Part shown: piece by piece, positions 1 to 8,911 of the stretch | Layout of the letters: every line of letters begins with the position of its first letter | Numbering within the stretch: the first letter of the stretch is position 1 | Assembly (NCBI RefSeq): GCF_020229735.1 | Contig: NZ_CP083455.1 | Location: 2,073,001 to 2,137,000 of the forward strand | Reading direction: 5' to 3' | Length of the DNA: 64,000 nt | Source: Deinococcus taeanensis | GTDB lineage: Bacteria; Deinococcota; Deinococci; Deinococcales; Deinococcaceae | Made by a program: the position numbers and the translations under genes | The notes under the pieces: model-generated | Databases searched by the model: none | Told to the model about the DNA's origin: nothing | Seen by the model: only the letters and a program-made list of their open reading frames with translations

Positions 1-5
1 GGGCC

Positions 6-239
6 TCAGCGGCGGTCGCCGGCGGTCTCGCTGACGTGCGCCTGGGTGCTGATGGGCGCGCCGGTCACGGGGTCCAGCTGGCGGGAGGCGACGTCGGTGA
101 CGGGCTTGTCGGCGTGGGTTTCCTTCTTGAACTCCTTGATGCCCTGCCCGAGACCCCGGCCGAGCTCGGGGAGCTTCTTGGCGCCGAAGATCAGGGCGAT
201 GACGACGATAACCAGAATAATTTCCAGAGGTCCGAACAT
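6..239 (-). CDS. tatA: Twin-arginine translocase subunit TatA/TatE
   Basis: Small pore-forming subunit of the Tat pathway, which moves folded proteins across the cytoplasmic membrane together with TatC. The 77 residues start with one hydrophobic helix (about 3-18), then the family hinge FGAKKLPELGRGLG, an amphipathic charged helix to about residue 42, and a polar tail. The ATG lies 5 bases after a strong AAGGAGT ribosome site. Length and order fit TatA/TatE rather than TatB. No tatC is in view; the window edge is 5 bases past the stop. Two likely Tat substrates occur later (the metallo-beta-lactamase-fold protein near 25.2 kb and the ferritin-like lipoprotein near 45 kb). Confidence 0.95.
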   Translation of the reverse strand: MFGPLEIILVIVVIALIFGAKKLPELGRGLGQGIKEFKKETHADKPVTDVASRQLDPVTGAPISTQAHVSETAGDRR

Positions 240-487
240 GGTGTACTCCTTGTGGGCGCGCCGGGCGCGGCAGCAGTGGCGGGGCGGAAGTGACGCAGGT
301 CTCTACCCTGAAGGTATGCGAGTGGAAGGAAATTGGATGAGATTGCCCTCACCTATCAAACCTTAATGGGCGTGGGTCAACGGACAGTGAATGAAGAGCG
401 CGGCTCTGCCGCCACCGCTGACCAGGGTCCACTTCGCGGGGGGCCGGCCCGCACCGGCGAGACTGCCTGCGGCGCCGCGCGTGCCCT

Positions 488-1216
488 TCAGATACCCCAG
501 CCGCCGTCCACCAGGATCTCCTGCCCGGTGATGTACGCCGCTTCGTTCGTGGCGAGGAAGGCCACCGCGGCCGACACCTCGCTTGGCTCCCCGAAGCGCC
601 GCGCCGGAATGCGGGCCTTGAGCCGCTCGGCGTCGTCGGGGTTGGCGTGCAGCGCCTGCAGGCGCTCTGTGGCGGTGTAGCCGGGCGCGACGGTGTTGCA
701 GGTCACGCCGTCCGACGCGACCTCCAGTGCCAGGGTCCGCAGGTGGTTGGTCACGGCGGCGCGCATGGCGTTGCTGACCGGCAGGGTCAGTGAGGGGCGG
801 CCCACCGTGAGGCTGGTGACGGCAATGATGCGGCCCCAGCGGCGCTCCCGCATGCCACCCAGGACCGCCTCAGCGAGGCGGGCGGTGCTCATGAAGGTCG
901 TCTGGAAGCCCTGCGTCCACGCGGCCTCGCTCACCTGGCTGGGCAGCGAGGGCGGCGGACCGCCGGCGTTGCTCACCAGAATGTCCACGTCGCCGGCAGC
1001 CTGCACGGCGGCGCGCACGCCCTCGGGGGTGCTGACGTCCGCCACCACCCACTGGGCGCCGGTGGCGTCTGCGGCGCGGCGCAGCGCGTCCTCTCCGCGC
1101 GCGGCAATGGTGACGTGGGCGCCCAGCCGGATCAGGTCCTGCGCCGCTGCCAGCCCGATGCCTTTGCTGCCGCCCGTCACGAGGGCACGTTTTCCTTCCA
1201 GTCTGAACAGGCTCAC
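488..1216 (-). CDS. SDR-family NAD(P)-dependent oxidoreductase
   Basis: Classical short-chain dehydrogenase/reductase with a Rossmann fold; substrate unknown. The cofactor motif TGGSKGIG is near the N terminus, NAG follows in SNAGG, and the C-terminal end is the usual TGQEILVDGGWGI. At the expected catalytic Tyr-x-x-x-Lys place the protein reads SNAMRAAV, so the usual Tyr and Lys are not obvious; this may be a divergent member. I choose GTG at 1216 (VSLFRLEGKR) because a TACCCT box lies 6 bases upstream; the longer frame to 1255 would overlap the divergent mqnB start. About 242 residues, normal for the family. Confidence 0.85.
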   Translation of the reverse strand: MSLFRLEGKRALVTGGSKGIGLAAAQDLIRLGAHVTIAARGEDALRRAADATGAQWVVADVSTPEGVRAAVQAAGDVDILVSNAGGPPPSLPSQVSEAAWTQGFQTTFMSTARLAEAVLGGMRERRWGRIIAVTSLTVGRPSLTLPVSNAMRAAVTNHLRTLALEVASDGVTCNTVAPGYTATERLQALHANPDDAERLKARIPARRFGEPSEVSAAVAFLATNEAAYITGQEILVDGGWGI

Positions 1217-1222
1217 GCCCTG

Positions 1223-1228
1223 AGGGTA
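1223..1228 (-). promoter_or_regulatory. Leaderless-type -10 box of the SDR gene
   Basis: TACCCT on the minus strand, 6 bases before the GTG at 1216. It fits TANNNT placed so that transcription would begin at or next to the start codon. Confidence 0.5.
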
Positions 1229-1240
1229 CACCCGGGGCGT

Positions 1241-1246
1241 TACGCT
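1241..1246 (+). promoter_or_regulatory. Leaderless-type -10 box of mqnB
   Basis: TACGCT, 7 bases before the ATG at 1254. Its -35 region must lie over the -10 region of the divergent SDR gene. Confidence 0.55.
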
Positions 1247-1253
1247 GCCGGGC

Positions 1254-1913
1254 ATGACCGACTCTCACGCAGCGCTGATCGTGGTGGCCACCTCCGGGGA
1301 GGCCGCGCGCCTCACGGATCTGCCGGCCCGTGTGGTGGTCAGTGGCGTGGGGCCGGTCGCGGCGGCCCTGGCCACGGCGCGGGCCTTGGCGGCCGCGCCG
1401 GCAGCGGTGGTCGTGAGTGCCGGGATTGGCGGTGCGTACCCGGGCAGTGGTCTGCTGCCGGGCGACCTGGCGGTGTCCAGCGTGATCGTGCAGGCGGATC
1501 TGGGTGCCTGGGACGGCCCGGTGTTTCTGCCTCTGGGCGAGCTGGGCCTGTCCGTTCAGCCGGACGGCACTCAGGACGCGGTGTTTTCCGTCTGGGACAG
1601 GGCGGCGCAGGTGGCCGCCCGCGCGGGAGCGCCGCTGGGACCCGCCCTGACGCTGTGCAGCGTGACGGGCAGTCTGAACGCCGCCCGCGCCCTGGAGGCC
1701 CGGTACCCCGGCGCGCTGACGGAAGGCATGGAGGGTGCGGGCGTGGCGCACGCGGCGCTGCTGGCCGGCGTGCCGGCGCTGGAGGTGCGGGGCGTGAGCA
1801 ACCCGGTCGGCCCGCGGGACCGGGCGGCGTGGCGGCTCCCTGAAGCTCTGGCTGCCACCCGGCGCGGCGTGCAGGCTGTGCTGGAGGTGCTGCGCCAGGG
1901 TCGTGGCTCCTAG
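1254..1913 (+). CDS. mqnB: Futalosine hydrolase
   Basis: Nucleoside-phosphorylase-fold enzyme that removes adenine from futalosine in the alternative (futalosine) route to menaquinone, a cytoplasmic step. The 219 residues show the family features: an early VVVSGVGPVAAA stretch, SAGIGGAYPGSGLLPGDLAV, and the C-terminal signature EGMEGAGVAHAALLAGVP followed by VRGVSNPVG. The ATG is preceded by TACGCT, so a leaderless message is likely. It is convergent with the DUF72 gene; the two stop codons share a CTAG palindrome. Other mqn genes are not in the window. MTA/SAH nucleosidase is the main alternative in the superfamily, but the EGMEGAGV and SNPVG blocks favour MqnB. Confidence 0.88.
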   Translation: MTDSHAALIVVATSGEAARLTDLPARVVVSGVGPVAAALATARALAAAPAAVVVSAGIGGAYPGSGLLPGDLAVSSVIVQADLGAWDGPVFLPLGELGLSVQPDGTQDAVFSVWDRAAQVAARAGAPLGPALTLCSVTGSLNAARALEARYPGALTEGMEGAGVAHAALLAGVPALEVRGVSNPVGPRDRAAWRLPEALAATRRGVQAVLEVLRQGRGS

Positions 1914-2749
1914 AACAGGCGGCCGTCGTCCTCCGCGCCTTCGAGGGGGTCAGGGGCCTGGACCGGAACGCCGTGTGCGTTCAGGGCGTCGCGGAGCATG
2001 GGGATGTTTTTCAGCGCGTGGCCTTTGGTGGTGTTCTCGAAGAACACGTACAGCTCGCTGAGGTCGTCGTTGACCAGCGCGATCTTCTGTGCCCATTCGT
2101 CCATCTCGGCGCGGGAGTAGCGGTAGTCGTGGCGTTCGGCGGCGCTCTGGCCTTCCCACCAGGCGCCGGCGTTGCGGCCGTGCAGCCGCAGGTACCCGAC
2201 GTCCGCGGTGACGTGCAGCTGCGGTTCGGGCAGCCCGCCGGCGGGTGGGTAGTCCGGACTGACCCAGATCAGGCCGCGTTCGGCCATGCCTTCGCGCACC
2301 TCGGGCCGGTCCCAGTCGGCGTGGCGGACCTCCACGGCCAGTTCGTGGCCGGCGAAGCGTTCAGCAAGCATCTGCAGGTAGCGGCGGTTGGCGGCCGTGC
2401 GGTGAAAGGAGTAGGGGAACTGCGCGAGGTACGGGCCGAGCAGACCGGCTTCGCGCAGCGGTTCGGGGCTCTGGAGCATGCGGTCGAAGTCCGCGTCGGT
2501 GGGGGCGCGGTCGTGCGTGAAGACCTTGTTGAGTTTCACGGCGAACCGGGTGCGGCCGCCGCTTTTGCGTAGCATTCCTTCGAAGGCTTTCAGCCCGGGA
2601 ATGGCGTAGAACGAGGAGTTCAGTTCCACGGCGTCGAAATGCCTGGAGTAGGCGCTGAGGTAGTCGTCCTTGCGCACGCCGTCGTACAGAAGGCCGCTTT
2701 GCGCCCAGTCGTCGTTGCTGTAGCCGCCGCAGCCGATATACACACGCAT
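1910..2749 (-). CDS. DUF72 (YecE-like) family protein
   Basis: 279-residue member of the DUF72 family, a TIM-barrel-like fold of unknown biochemical role. Visible family features are the N-terminal IGCGGYSNDDW, the HFDAVELNSSFYAIP block, KLNKVFTHDR, the central VEVRHADWD, and LYVFFENTTKGHAL near the C terminus. A TAGCCT box 6 bases before the ATG suggests a leaderless transcript. The gene is isolated on the minus strand, convergent with mqnB. No catalytic role can be assigned. Confidence 0.9.
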   Translation of the reverse strand: MRVYIGCGGYSNDDWAQSGLLYDGVRKDDYLSAYSRHFDAVELNSSFYAIPGLKAFEGMLRKSGGRTRFAVKLNKVFTHDRAPTDADFDRMLQSPEPLREAGLLGPYLAQFPYSFHRTAANRRYLQMLAERFAGHELAVEVRHADWDRPEVREGMAERGLIWVSPDYPPAGGLPEPQLHVTADVGYLRLHGRNAGAWWEGQSAAERHDYRYSRAEMDEWAQKIALVNDDLSELYVFFENTTKGHALKNIPMLRDALNAHGVPVQAPDPLEGAEDDGRLF

Positions 2750-2755
2750 GCGATC

Positions 2756-2761
2756 AGGCTA
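2756..2761 (-). promoter_or_regulatory. Leaderless-type -10 box of the DUF72 gene
   Basis: TAGCCT on the minus strand, 6 bases before the ATG at 2749. Confidence 0.5.
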
Positions 2762-2826
2762 ACGCTCCGGGCGTGGGGGGACCTGAAGGGCCGTTACGGA
2801 TTTCCTCTGACTTGCCCCGGGAAGGT

Positions 2827-3258
2827 TCAGGGAGTTATGGGCGGCCGGTTCAGCGCGGTCCAGAACGCCTGGATGGTACGCAGCGCCTCGCGGAACTGCG
2901 TGAAGTCCAGCGGCTTGACCACGTATCCGCTGGCGCCGTGCGCGTAGGAGTCGCGGATGTCGCGGCTCTCACCACTGGTGGTCAGCATGACGACCGGGAC
3001 GCCCTGCACGCCGGGCTCGGCGCGAATGGCGTCGAGTACGGCGAGGCCGTCCATCTGCGGCATTTTCAGGTCCAGCAGGATCAGGTCGGGGAGGGTGCCG
3101 GCGGCGTGGGCGGCGCGCAGCTGACGCAGTGCCTCAGGGCCGCTGCTGGCCACCGTGACGGCCGGCCGGGTGTCGGTGGTGCCCTCGTCCAGCGCGGTGA
3201 GGGCCAGTTCCACGTCGTTGGCATTGTCGTCGATCAACAGGATTCTGCGGGTGTCCAC
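2827..3258 (-). CDS. Single-domain response regulator (Rcp1-like)
   Basis: Stand-alone receiver domain of 143 residues without an output domain. The acidic pair D10-D11 (LLIDDNANDVELAL), the phosphoacceptor D63 in LLDLKMPQMDG, the switch Thr in MLTTSGE and Lys in VVKPLDF are all present. The DNANDVELAL start resembles phytochrome-associated Rcp1 regulators. GTG at 3258 is chosen because AGGGGGA lies 5 bases upstream; the open frame runs on to 3471 but would overlap hisF. No kinase is adjacent, so the partner is unknown; several histidine kinases are elsewhere in the window. Divergent from hisF. Confidence 0.9.
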   Translation of the reverse strand: MDTRRILLIDDNANDVELALTALDEGTTDTRPAVTVASSGPEALRQLRAAHAAGTLPDLILLDLKMPQMDGLAVLDAIRAEPGVQGVPVVMLTTSGESRDIRDSYAHGASGYVVKPLDFTQFREALRTIQAFWTALNRPPITP

Positions 3259-3438
3259 GGTGTCCCCCTGAAGCTGGGTCGCCTGAGTCCCCGGCAGCGA
3301 CGTGCCGCCAGTGACCCGCAGTTTAGCAAACTCCATGAGCTTTTCCTTAAGCTTGTTTAACAGAGTGAGACATCCTGCTGAATCTGCCTCCCGCCCCGCC
3401 GGCTGGGCAGGCCCCCACCGCATGGCGCAGGCAGCGCG

Positions 3439-3444
3439 TAGACT
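3439..3444 (+). promoter_or_regulatory. Leaderless-type -10 box of hisF
   Basis: TAGACT, 7 bases before the ATG at 3452; no ribosome site is present between them. Confidence 0.55.
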
Positions 3445-3451
3445 CGGACTC

Positions 3452-4239
<788 letters not shown>

Positions 4240-4243
<4 letters not shown>

Positions 4244-4908
4244 CCGCCCCGGCCCTGCCTGAGCACCTGAAGTTCGACCCCACCACCGGCCTGATCCCGG
4301 TCGTCACGCAGGACGCCCGCACCGGCGCGGTGCTGATGCAGGCCTGGGCCGACCGCGCCGCCGTGCAGCGCACGCTGCAGACTCGTGAAGCCACCTACTG
4401 GTCCCGCTCGCGCGGCGAGCAGTGGGTCAAGGGCGCCACGAGCGGCCACACGCAGCAGGTGGTGGACGTTCAGGCCGACTGCGACGGCGACAGCCTGCTG
4501 TACCGCGTGGTCCAGACCGGCCCCGCCTGCCACACCGGCGCCTACTCCTGCTACCACCAGCCGCTGCTGAGCGGTGAGGCACCCGCAGCGGGGCTGGACG
4601 GCACGCTGGAACGCGTGTACGCCACGATCACCGAACGGCTGGCCACGCTGCCGGAGAACAGTTACGTGGCCCGCCTGCACGCCGGCGGCCTGGACCGCAT
4701 CCTGAAAAAGATCAGTGAGGAAGCGGGCGAGGTGCTGCTCGCCGCGAAGAACAGTGACGGTCCCGAACTGGCGACCGAGGTGGCCGACCTGCTGTTCCAC
4801 ACGCTGTTCGCCATGGCCGAGATCGGCGTCTCCCCGGCGGACGTGGCGGCCGTGCTGCAGGAACGCGAGGGCCGCACCGGGCTCAAGGAGCCCAAGGCCG
4901 CCGGGTAG
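4240..4908 (+). CDS. hisIE: Bifunctional phosphoribosyl-AMP cyclohydrolase / phosphoribosyl-ATP pyrophosphatase HisIE
   Basis: Catalyses the second and third steps of histidine synthesis. Residues about 1-112 form the HisI cyclohydrolase, with the metal-binding stretch [10 protein letters not shown] and the Cys-rich [13 protein letters not shown]; residues about 125-215 form the HisE pyrophosphohydrolase with [14 protein letters not shown] and EVADLLFH. The 222-residue length fits the fused form. The ATG overlaps the hisF stop (ATGA), so hisF and hisIE form an operon. It converges on nucS with an 18-base gap. Confidence 0.96.
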
Positions 4909-4926
4909 ACGCGCCGGGCCCCCCGG

Positions 4927-5676
4927 TCAGAACAGGGTGGGCTGCGCGGCCGCCTCAGGCACCTGCGGCAGCGCGCTGACCTTCACGTACTCCAGCCCGG
5001 CCGCCTGCGCGACCTTCAGGGCAGGCAGCGTGATGTCCGGAGCGGCCAGGATGCCCCGCACGGCGCCGGGCGCCTGGGCGCGTACCGCATCCACGTAGCG
5101 GGCGAGCTGATACACGGCCTCGTGCCCGGCCTTACCGCGCTTGAGTTCCACAACCACGAACCGGCCCTGGGCGTCCCGGGCGTACAGGTCGATGCCGCCC
5201 ACCCCGACAAGCAGCTCACGGTTCAGGACGCTCAGGCCCGGTTCGATCAGGTCCGGGTGGCGCGCCAGGGCCCGCTGCATCTGCGCCTCGGTGCCCTGCA
5301 GCAGAAAGAGGGCGTCGTCACCCAGGTGCAGCGCGGTGATCTGCGCGCAGCGGGTCACGCGGACCCGGACCACCTCAGCGGGGCTGCGGCGCTCGGCATG
5401 CACGACCACGCAGCCGTCTTCCAGGTCCGCGCTGAGGTGATCGGTGCGGGGCTGCCAGTTCACGGGTTTCACGCCCCGCGGGCCGTGCACCTGCAGCGAC
5501 CCGTCGGGTTTCAGGAGCAGCAGCCGGTCTCCGGCCTCGGCCATGCTGGTGGCGCGCCCGGCGTACAGCACCTCGACCTCGCCGGCCAGGTGCAGGGTCA
5601 CGCGGGCATGCAGGTGCGCGCGCAGGAACCGCAGCAGCGTGTCCGGGTCGGGATGCGTGAGGGAATCAATCAGCAT
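4927..5676 (-). CDS. nucS: Endonuclease NucS (EndoMS)
   Basis: DNA endonuclease of the NucS/EndoMS family, which in archaea and actinobacteria cuts at mismatches or branched DNA. The N-terminal domain has VEVLYAGRATS and LLKPDGSLQVHGPRG. The C-terminal RecB-like nuclease core is visible as GGIDLYARDAQGRFVVVELKRGKA (split here as GGIDLYARD and VVVELKRGKA), with D, E and K of the active site, followed by QLARYVDAV. The C terminus PTLF resembles a sliding-clamp-binding tail. I choose ATG at 5676 (MLIDSL); an ATG at 5703 is possible, but a TATGCT box sits between the two, which argues for the shorter form. Confidence 0.9.
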   Translation of the reverse strand: MLIDSLTHPDPDTLLRFLRAHLHARVTLHLAGEVEVLYAGRATSMAEAGDRLLLLKPDGSLQVHGPRGVKPVNWQPRTDHLSADLEDGCVVVHAERRSPAEVVRVRVTRCAQITALHLGDDALFLLQGTEAQMQRALARHPDLIEPGLSVLNRELLVGVGGIDLYARDAQGRFVVVELKRGKAGHEAVYQLARYVDAVRAQAPGAVRGILAAPDITLPALKVAQAAGLEYVKVSALPQVPEAAAQPTLF

Positions 5677-5780
5677 GAGCGGGCGCGGCGCAGCATAGAG
5701 CATTCCGGCCTTGACGATGAAGGAACCGTCAACAGTCGCGGGTGATCCACGCCCACCGCCCGCGCATACCTCTGGGTAGA

Positions 5781-5804
5781 GGCGTGACCCGCGCGGGTCA
5801 CGCC
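5781..5804. repeat. Perfect 24-base palindrome in the nucS/DUF4394 divergent region
   Basis: GGCGTGACCCGC followed by its exact reverse complement, with no loop. It lies 13 bases before the ribosome site of the DUF4394 gene and 105 bases upstream of the nucS start. It could be an operator or an mRNA hairpin. Confidence 0.6.
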
Positions 5805-5827
5805 GCGTTCCTGCCTGGAGGTCCCGT

Positions 5828-6676
5828 ATGAAACATGCACTGATGCTGACCCTGTCCGCCCTGACCCTCGCATCCTGCACCACCCGCACGCCCGCCACGC
5901 CCGCCGCACCCACCGGACAGGTGGCCTACGGCCTGAGCGGCAATACTCTGCTCACCTTTGGGCTGGGCAACGCCAGCGACAGCCTGACCCGCCGCACCGT
6001 CACCGGACTGGCGACCGGCGAGACCCTCGTGGACCTTGACGTGCGCAACACCGACGGTCAGCTGTACGGCGTGACCAGCGGCGGCGCCGTATACCGCCTT
6101 GACCCGGCCACCGCTCAGGCCAGCCGCGACAGCGCCATCAGCGCCACCAGCGTGGTCGCGGTGGATTTCAATCCCGCAGCAAACCGCCTGCGGGTGCTGA
6201 GCGCGGCCGACGTGAATGCCCGGCACACCCTGAGCGCCGCGCCCATCCCAGCGGTCACCGGCACCACGCCCGACGGCACCTTCACGTTCGCCGCGGGCGA
6301 CGTGAACGCCGGCCGGAGCCCCAACCTGGTGGCGGCCGCGTACACCAACAGCTTCAACGACACCGGCAAAGTCAGCTCCGGCCTGACCACCGCCCTGTAC
6401 TCCATCGATGCGGACGCCGATGCCCTGATCGCCCACCCGGCCGCTGGCGCGCCGCAGTTCAGCACGCTGAGCACCGTGGGCAGCCTGGGCGTGGACGTCA
6501 CTGCCGGCGGCACAGGCTTCGATATTTCCGGCGCGAACACCGCCGTACTGAGCCGCAGCAGCAACGGCAGCACCAGTCTGTACACCGTGGACCTGACGAC
6601 CGGCCGCGCCACGTTGCTCACGACGCTCAGCGGCGCGGCCCTGAGCAGCATCGCGCTGAAACTCGCGCAGCCCTGA
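5828..6676 (+). CDS. DUF4394 domain lipoprotein
   Basis: 282-residue putative lipoprotein of unknown function. Residues 1-17 are a signal peptide ending in a lipobox (LASC), so Cys would be lipidated and the protein anchored outside the cytoplasmic membrane. The rest is a DUF4394-type beta-rich domain with repeated strand motifs such as GETLVDLDVRNTDGQLYGV, GGAVYRLDPATA, VVAVDFNPAANRLRV and TALYSIDADADALI. TGGAGG lies 7 bases before the ATG. A strong hairpin terminator follows at 6690. No neighbour suggests a partner. Confidence 0.88.
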   Translation: MKHALMLTLSALTLASCTTRTPATPAAPTGQVAYGLSGNTLLTFGLGNASDSLTRRTVTGLATGETLVDLDVRNTDGQLYGVTSGGAVYRLDPATAQASRDSAISATSVVAVDFNPAANRLRVLSAADVNARHTLSAAPIPAVTGTTPDGTFTFAAGDVNAGRSPNLVAAAYTNSFNDTGKVSSGLTTALYSIDADADALIAHPAAGAPQFSTLSTVGSLGVDVTAGGTGFDISGANTAVLSRSSNGSTSLYTVDLTTGRATLLTTLSGAALSSIALKLAQP

Positions 6677-6689
6677 CCTTCCGGACCAC

Positions 6690-6725
6690 GCGGGCCCCAA
6701 TTCACAGGGGCCCGCTTGTGTTTCG
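6690..6725 (+). terminator. Intrinsic terminator after the DUF4394 gene
   Basis: Nine-base-pair GC stem (GCGGGCCCC with GGGGCCCGC) and an 8-base loop, followed by a T-rich tail TTGTGTTTC. Confidence 0.75.
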
Positions 6726-6828
6726 TCCCGTTACTGGGGTCAGGGCGCGGCGCTGGTCAGAGTGAGCTGCGCCGGGGCCTGCCGAGGCGCACAATGCACT
6801 TACCCCTTTCGGCGGAGGTGACGCCCCC

Positions 6829-7620
6829 TTGCTTCTTGTTCAGCTCAGTGACCCGCACATCGATCTTGACCGGCCTGGCAAGGCAGCGGCGTTTGCGCGT
6901 GCTGTGGCGCATGTGAATGCCCTGCCCACTGCGCCGGACGCTGTGCTGCTCACTGGGGACTGCACCGAGCACGGCACTGCGGAGGAGTACGAGCAGTTCA
7001 CGGCGCTGCTGCGCACGCTGACCGTCCCCGCGTACCTTGTGCCTGGCAACCACGATGACCGCGCTGAACTGCTGCGCCGCTTTCCCCCGCCGGGACCGGC
7101 CCTGCCGGGCTTCATGCAGTACGTGGTGAACGACCATCCACTGCGCCTGATCGGGCTGGACACGCACCGTCCCGGGCACGGGGAGGGCGAGCTGGACAGC
7201 GTGCGTCTGAACTGGCTGGACGCTCAACTGCAAGCCGCGCCGGCCCAGCCCACCCTGATCTTCATGCACCACCCGCCGGTCATGACCGGGCTGGACGTGA
7301 TGGACCGCATCGGCCTGCAGGGCCGCGAGGCACTGTGTGACCTGCTGCTTACGCATCCACAGGTGCTGCGTGTGGCCGCCGGGCACCTGCACATGGCGCT
7401 GACCACCCGCTTCGCGCACACCACCGTGATGACCTGCCCAGGCACCGACACCACCCTCCTGCCAGAGCTGAGCCGGCCCGAACAGCTGCTCGTGCAGCGC
7501 CAGCCGCCGCTGTGCCTGATACACGCATGGAGCGAGGCGACCGGCCTGAACTCCTTCACGCAGGCGATCGCGCCCACGCCCTGGCACGCGCTGTTCGACG
7601 GGAGGCGCTGGAACGACTGA
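6829..7620 (+). CDS. Calcineurin-like metallophosphodiesterase (CpdA-like)
   Basis: 263-residue binuclear metallophosphoesterase, closest in layout to 3',5'-cAMP phosphodiesterase CpdA. All metal motifs are visible: LSDPHID near residue 6, GDCTEHG, PGNHDD, MHHPP and GHLHM. The start is an unusual TTG at 6829, supported by GGAGGTGA 8 bases upstream and by homology beginning at once (LLVQLSDPH). The true substrate (cAMP, another cyclic nucleotide or a phosphodiester) cannot be read from the sequence. Monocistronic between a terminator and the cyclo-ligase gene. Confidence 0.88.
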   Translation: MLLVQLSDPHIDLDRPGKAAAFARAVAHVNALPTAPDAVLLTGDCTEHGTAEEYEQFTALLRTLTVPAYLVPGNHDDRAELLRRFPPPGPALPGFMQYVVNDHPLRLIGLDTHRPGHGEGELDSVRLNWLDAQLQAAPAQPTLIFMHHPPVMTGLDVMDRIGLQGREALCDLLLTHPQVLRVAAGHLHMALTTRFAHTTVMTCPGTDTTLLPELSRPEQLLVQRQPPLCLIHAWSEATGLNSFTQAIAPTPWHALFDGRRWND

Positions 7621-7671
7621 GCCGGGCGGCCCGCCGCTCCCGCAGAGGCGCGTTGTGGCACAGTGGGCCGC

Positions 7672-8217
7672 GTGCTTCCCTCTCCTGACGCTTCGAAAAG
7701 TGAATGGCGCGCCTGGGCGCGTGGGGTGCGCGCCGGCCTTCCGGATGTTTCCGCGCCGGTTACCGCGCACCTGCGGACCCTGCTCCTCTCCCTTGGTGCG
7801 CGGCGGGTCCTGGCGTACCGGGCCATGCCGGGCGAGCCGGACGTAGGCGCGCTGCACGGCGATTTCGAACTATTCACCCCCCGCGCCCGCTTCCGGCCGG
7901 CGCCGCACCTGACCTTTCACCCGTGGCAGACCGCCACGGAACCCAGCCGCTTCGGCGCGCTGCAACCCCCGGCCGACGCGCCAGCGGCACCGCTGGCCCG
8001 GATGGACGTGATTGTGCTGCCCGCCCTGGCATTCGATGAGCGGGGCGTGCGGCTGGGGTACGGGGGCGGGTTCTACGACCGGCTGCTGCCGGCCTTCCCG
8101 GGGGTGACGGTGGGGGTGATTCCGTCGGCGCTGCTTCTCGGCGCGCTGCCCGCCGAGGAGCACGACTGCCCGGTGCACCGGCTGGTGACGGAGCGCGGCG
8201 TCCTCATTCCTCGATGA
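7672..8217 (+). CDS. 5-formyltetrahydrofolate cyclo-ligase family protein
   Basis: ATP-dependent enzyme that converts 5-formyl-THF to 5,10-methenyl-THF in folate one-carbon metabolism. About 181 residues; the C-terminal signature [12 protein letters not shown] and the preceding [15 protein letters not shown] are clear, as is the [13 protein letters not shown] end. The N-terminal substrate-binding basic motif is weaker than usual. GTG at 7672 is chosen because CACAGT lies 7 bases upstream, matching the local leaderless pattern except for its first base; GTG at 7663 is the alternative. The 3' end overlaps the convergent SDR gene by 14 bases. It links loosely to the one-carbon glycine cleavage operon downstream. 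Confidence 0.87.
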   Translation: MLPSPDASKSEWRAWARGVRAGLPDVSAPVTAHLRTLLLSLGARRVLAYRAMPGEPDVGALHGDFELFTPRARFRPAPHLTFHPWQTATEPSRFGALQPPADAPAAPLARMDVIVLPALAFDERGVRLGYGGGFYDRLLPAFPGVTVGVIPSALLLGALPAEEHDCPVHRLVTERGVLIPR

Positions 8218-8836
8218 GGAGTTCCGGCTGCGTCTGGCCCGCCCGGTCCATGAGGATCGCGCGGGCCACGCTGTCGGCGCTGATGGCACCACGCGGCGCG
8301 CGGCCAACCTGGGCCCACAGGCCGGTGTCCACCGCGGGCGGCAGGACCAGGGTCACGCCCGCCTGTCGGTGTTCCAGACGCGCGATCTGTGCAGCGCTCG
8401 CCAAGGCGGCCTTGCTGGCCGCGTACTGACTGAACCCCCGCGCCGTCACGAGTTCCGGCCGGGCGCCCAGCAGGTACACCCGCCCGCCGGCACCCAGCCG
8501 CCCCAGGCCGTGCTTGAGGGTCCACAACGCCCCGAAGTAGTTGGCGTTCCACACGGCCCGCACGTGCGCGGGGTCCGCCGTAGCCAGAGGCCCGGGCAAC
8601 GCGGCGCCCGCGGCGTACACCAGGGTGTCCACGGCACTCACGGTCTCCAGCAGGGCCCGCACGTGGCTTTCGAAGCTCACGTCGGCCGGGTGGGGCGCGG
8701 CGCCGAGTTCCGCGGCGAGCGTGGCGAGCTTGTCCGGGTTGCGGCCCGACAGCGTGAGTTTCGCTCCTGCGCCGGCGAAGGCGCGCGCGGTCGCTGCCCC
8801 GATGCCGCCGGTTGCCCCGATGATCAGCACGTTCAT
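8204..8836 (-). CDS. SDR-family short-chain oxidoreductase
   Basis: 210-residue Rossmann-fold short-chain dehydrogenase, a little short for the family. The cofactor motif is GATGGIG (residues 7-13) with LSGRNPDKL following; [10 protein letters not shown] corresponds to the NNAG block, and the active-site Tyr-Lys appears as YAASKAAL. Substrate unknown. Convergent and overlapping with the cyclo-ligase gene. It is not closely similar to the SDR gene at the start of the window. Confidence 0.85.
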   Translation of the reverse strand: MNVLIIGATGGIGAATARAFAGAGAKLTLSGRNPDKLATLAAELGAAPHPADVSFESHVRALLETVSAVDTLVYAAGAALPGPLATADPAHVRAVWNANYFGALWTLKHGLGRLGAGGRVYLLGARPELVTARGFSQYAASKAALASAAQIARLEHRQAGVTLVLPPAVDTGLWAQVGRAPRGAISADSVARAILMDRAGQTQPELLIEE

Positions 8837-8911
8837 GCAGTCAGTGAAGCGCAGCGGAACGCGCGCGTTGGTGCGAACAGGTACAGGGTGGTCCGAGGCC
8901 TGCCCGGGGCT

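Noticed and set aside
3302..3451. Longer N terminus for HisF
   Set aside because: HisF homology begins at [12 protein letters not shown] and the -10 box lies inside the extension.
5677..5913. Longer N terminus for NucS
   Set aside because: The extension overlaps the start of the divergent DUF4394 gene and contains a TATGCT box.
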